Shown here one piece after another: positions 5,126 through 6,660 of a stretch of 6,660 bases of DNA. Source of the stretch: an uncultured Alistipes sp. (GTDB lineage Bacteria; Bacteroidota; Bacteroidia; Bacteroidales; Rikenellaceae); the NCBI GenBank assembly GCA_947178455.1, contig CAMWYI010000097.1:1-6660 (forward strand), read 5' to 3'. Under the pieces are notes generated by a model. The model saw only the letters and a program-made list of their open reading frames with translations, did not search any database and was not told the DNA's origin. Position 1 is the stretch's first letter. Every line of letters starts with the position of its first letter. The translations under genes were made by a program, and so were the position numbers.

Positions 5126-6660
5126 AATTTGTCGGCTCCGAGGAAAAACTCCTGTTCACGTTCGCAAGCGTCGGTATCGCCGCACTCGCGCTGCAAGGCT
5201 TCGAGGCGGGCTTGCAAATCGGCCCGCACAACCGCATAATCGGGGTCGTCGTAAACATTGCGCATCTCGCGCGGGTCTTTTTTCAAGTCGTACAACTCCC
5301 ACTCGTCCACGTCGTTGTAGAAATGGATGAGTTTGTAATCGGCCGTCCGCACGCCATAGTGGCGTTTGACCGAATGCCACGACGGGTATTCGTAATAGTG
5401 GTAATAAACGCCCGTGCGCCAGTCGTCGGGCACGGCGCCGCCCGAAGTCAACACACCGCGCAACGAACGGCCCTGCATGTCGGCCGGAACATCGAGACCG
5501 GCCATGTCGACGAACGTCGGAGCCAAGTCGATGTTCATGGCCAGCGCGTGCGTGCGCGTACCGGCCTTAATCGCGCGAGGATAGCGCACCAGCAGAGGCG
5601 TCCGCTGGCACTCCTCGTACATGAAACGCTTGTCGAACCAACCGTGCTCGCCGAGAAAGAAGCCCTGATCGGAAGTATAGACGATGATGGTGTTGTCCAA
5701 CTCGCCGATGCGTTCCAAGTAGTCGAGCAGCCGGCCGACGTTCTCGTCGACGCCGCGAATGACGGCGCAATAATCCTTCATGTACTGCTGATATTTCCAG
5801 CGCACGAGCTCGTCGGACGAAAGTTTGTCCTTGATGCGCCGCCACTCGGCGATGCGCGGAGCGTAGGCCTCGTCCCAGCGGGCCCGTTCTTCGGGCGACA
5901 TGCGGTTGTAAGCTGCCTGATACTGCATGACACTGCTGCGCCAATCGTTGGCACGCTTCACGTCATCCTTGTTGGCATCGCCCGAAGCGTCGAGTTCATA
6001 GGAGCGCGCCAGTTCGTCGGGAGACATCAGTTTGAGGTCCCATTCGGGCCACATGTCGCGGCCGATTTCCATCGCCTGCTCGCGGGCCGCACGGCCGCGT
6101 CCCGTGTAATCGTCCAACAGATTGGCCGGTTCGGGGAACACGCGGTCGTCGTTGATGCCCAAATGACGCTGGGCGGGCATCCAGTTGCGGTGCGGTGCCT
6201 TATGGTAATAGAGCATGGCGAACGGACGGTCGGGGTCGCGGTGTTCGAGGAAGTCAATAGCCTTGTCGGTGATGATGTCCGTCACATAGCCCGGCACGGT
6301 GATTTCGGTGCCGTTCTCGACGAACAACGGCGAATAATACTCGCCCTGCCCCACCAACACGCTCCAAAAGTCGAAGCCCTGCGGCGCGGAATTGAGGTGC
6401 CATTTGCCGATCATGGCCGTCTGATAGCCCGCATCGTGCAACACTTTGGGAAAAGTCTGCTGGTCGCCGTCGAACGTGCGCGAATTGTCGGTGAACCCGT
6501 TGACATGGCTGTATTTGCCCGTCAGGATGCAAGCCCGCGACGGACCCGAAATGGCGTTGGAAACGTAGCAGTTCTCAAAAAGCATTCCCTCGCGGGCGAG
6601 TCGGTCAAGATTGGGCGTTTCGACCAGCAGGCTGACATAGGCTGTCTCTGATACACAGCT
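5122..6660 (-). CDS. S1 sulfatase, probable GlcNAc/GlcNS-6-O-sulfatase (S1_11-like), N-terminus missing
   Basis: The frame is open to the right edge (512 codons plus TGA), so the true start, any signal peptide and the first metal-binding Asp pair are absent. It hydrolyses sulfate esters using a formylglycine made from the Ser of SGPSRACILTG (codon 6547-6549). A serine there means the radical-SAM maturase anSME, encoded elsewhere, is needed. Other sulfatase hallmarks follow: GKWHL, KAPHRNWMP, TSDQGFFLGEHGWFDKRF (metal Asp codon 5668-5670), and the C-terminal YYHYYEYP and HYGVRTADYKLIHFY segments. From memory the text is strikingly close to B. thetaiotaomicron BT4656, a heparan GlcNAc/GlcNS-6-O-sulfatase, including FDGDQQTFPK and FPEPANLLDDY. 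So desulfation of 6-sulfated glucosamine in the periplasm or at the surface is the favoured role. Homology holds back to TPNLDRLAREG and fades near 6641, where adapter-like bases begin. The internal ATG at 6583-6585 is not the start, because conserved residues lie upstream of it. Confidence 0.93.
   Translation of the reverse strand, partial: SCVSETAYVSLLVETPNLDRLAREGMLFENCYVSNAISGPSRACILTGKYSHVNGFTDNSRTFDGDQQTFPKVLHDAGYQTAMIGKWHLNSAPQGFDFWSVLVGQGEYYSPLFVENGTEITVPGYVTDIITDKAIDFLEHRDPDRPFAMLYYHKAPHRNWMPAQRHLGINDDRVFPEPANLLDDYTGRGRAAREQAMEIGRDMWPEWDLKLMSPDELARSYELDASGDANKDDVKRANDWRSSVMQYQAAYNRMSPEERARWDEAYAPRIAEWRRIKDKLSSDELVRWKYQQYMKDYCAVIRGVDENVGRLLDYLERIGELDNTIIVYTSDQGFFLGEHGWFDKRFMYEECQRTPLLVRYPRAIKAGTRTHALAMNIDLAPTFVDMAGLDVPADMQGRSLRGVLTSGGAVPDDWRTGVYYHYYEYPSWHSVKRHYGVRTADYKLIHFYNDVDEWELYDLKKDPREMRNVYDDPDYAVVRADLQARLEALQRECGDTDACEREQEFFLGADKL
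6642..6660. other. Transposon mosaic-end / Nextera adapter-like sequence at the window edge
   Basis: The terminal 19 bases agree with the Tn5-derived mosaic end used in tagmentation libraries (CTGTCTCTTATACACATCT) at 17 of 19 positions. Both differences, at 6650 and 6658, are G in place of T. The orientation is that of a read running off the end of its insert into the adapter. The encoded residues before TPNLDRLA lose family resemblance here. I read this as uncut adapter on a contig end, not biology. Confidence 0.85.

Noticed and set aside
6583..6585. ATG as the real start of the sulfatase.
   Set aside because: The conserved TPNLDRLAREG segment is encoded upstream of it, and starting here would leave out family residues required for metal binding.
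6642..6660. A genuine Tn5-type transposon end inserted in the sulfatase gene.
   Set aside because: No transposase, no second end and no target duplication are visible. It matches the engineered mosaic end better than natural Tn5 ends, and it stops flush with the window edge, which favours library adapter.
1..6660. Search for CRISPR repeats, tRNAs, rRNA, riboswitches, integrase sites or direct repeats.
   Set aside because: The window is almost wholly protein-coding on the minus strand and I found no repeated units or RNA-like stem sets by reading.

Overview
The window is one end of a tightly packed, minus-strand operon that looks like part of a polysaccharide utilisation locus (PUL) from a high-GC member of the Bacteroidota. 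Evidence for the host: a serine-type S1 sulfatase very like the Bacteroides heparan-sulfate 6-O-sulfatases, a heparinase II/III-type lyase with a DUF4962-like front end, start codons preceded by A-rich sequence rather than a Shine-Dalgarno box, and roughly 58-60% GC by eye. A Rikenellaceae/Alistipes-like gut bacterium would fit. That genus is inference, not read from a marker gene.

Reading in the direction of transcription (right to left): (1) positions 6660-5122, an N-terminally incomplete S1 sulfatase, probably a GlcNAc/GlcNS-6-O-sulfatase (S1_11-like); (2) 5098-3452, a twin-arginine lipoprotein with a PHP-like metal-hydrolase fold of the DUF3604 type, function unknown; (3) 3449-2514, a ROK-family sugar kinase with an intact zinc motif; (4) 2517-1249, a 12-helix MFS transporter distantly like FucP; (5) 1252-1, a secreted heparinase II/III-superfamily lyase running off the left edge. 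The junctions are a GTGA overlap or 23-nt gap, a 2-nt gap, and two ATGA overlaps. Essentially every base is coding, so no promoter, terminator, RNA gene, repeat or mobile element can be supported.

Proposed joint role: the lyase cuts a sulfated glycosaminoglycan (heparan/heparin-like), the sulfatase removes 6-O-sulfate from the glucosamine unit, the MFS carrier brings the free amino sugar (or related monosaccharide) into the cytoplasm, and the ROK kinase phosphorylates it. The DUF3604 lipoprotein sits between sulfatase and kinase with no assigned step and is the best candidate for new biology here.

One caution: the last 19 bases (6642-6660) match the Tn5/Nextera mosaic-end adapter at 17 of 19 positions, exactly where the sulfatase stops resembling its family. 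The right edge is therefore probably a contig end carrying adapter sequence, not genomic DNA.
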